Of a stretch of DNA of 13,470 nucleotides, positions 13,396 through 13,470 are shown piece by piece (position 1 is the first letter of the stretch; every line of letters starts with the position of its first letter). The DNA is taken from NCBI GenBank assembly GCA_934216145.1, contig CAKQBG010000052.1:1-13470 (forward strand), read 5' to 3'. This stretch comes from an uncultured Anaeroplasma sp. Lineage in GTDB: Bacteria > Bacillota_I > Bacilli_A > Acholeplasmatales > Anaeroplasmataceae. The translations under genes and the position numbers were made by a program. Under the pieces are notes generated by a model. The model was not told the origin of the DNA. It worked only from the letters and a program-made list of their open reading frames with translations, and ran no database searches.

Positions 13396-13470
13396 GGGCT
13401 TTCGCAAAGTCAAAACACTATTTTTTCTATTTAACTAGTTTTTTTGAAAAATTAAGCCTTTGCAATATCC
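13396..13470. mobile_element. Probable end of an insertion sequence abutting the RHS fragment
   Basis: GGGCTTTCGCAAAGTC begins at 13396, exactly where RHS coding ends, and a related segment (GCCTTTGCAATATC) lies near 13456-13469. A sharp end with a repeated motif inside is typical of IS termini with several transposase-binding sites. No transposase is in view because the window ends. The IS family is not identified. Confidence 0.35.

Overview
The window is AT-rich DNA from a low-GC Bacillota-type bacterium, probably a gut-associated Bacilli lineage related to Erysipelotrichales, RF39 or Acholeplasma. This rests on codon use dominated by TTA, AAT, GAT and AAA, AGGAG-type ribosome binding sites, tight operons and Firmicutes-like protein sequences. 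The genetic code looks standard: every Trp in the housekeeping genes is TGG, and none of those genes has an internal TGA.

Region by region. (1) 1-319 is a regulatory stretch with a strong terminator, a run of ACCT/AGGT repeats, and a promoter overlapped by a 14-bp inverted repeat. (2) 320-2401 is a two-gene metal-homeostasis operon. It holds a COG0523/CobW G3E GTPase with an extreme His/Cys/Asp/Glu tract carrying a recent 105-bp tandem duplication, then a second CobW-like GTPase fused to a YcgQ/DUF1980-like domain. A terminator closes the operon. (3) 2493-5445 is a translation-fidelity operon, tsaE-tsaB-rimI-ybaK-tsaD: t6A synthesis, S18 acetylation and editing of mischarged tRNA(Pro), with overlaps or near-zero spacing. 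(4) 5446-6086 is degenerate and contains a minus-strand phage holin-like pseudogene broken by a TAA. (5) 6087-11533 holds glnS (glutaminyl-tRNA synthetase), a YkpA/YbiT-type ABC-F ATPase with one decayed ATP site, and a PcrA/UvrD helicase. (6) 11534-12089 is mobile-element debris with no intact gene: a palindrome, a terminator, a 25-bp hairpin with GGTTCTTTCC-type ends, IS-end-like repeats and the C-terminal stub of a lost gene. (7) 12090-13395, minus strand, is the 3' end of an RHS polymorphic-toxin gene and a small two-helix membrane protein just downstream that may be its immunity partner. The RHS gene is broken twice: by an in-frame TGA where Trp is likely, and by an insertion-like junction at about 13396.

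The most interesting parts are the metal-chaperone pair with its duplicated metal tract, the one-sided decay of the ABC-F protein, and the broken RHS toxin/immunity locus. The rest is conserved housekeeping. All family assignments are from reading motifs; no search was run.
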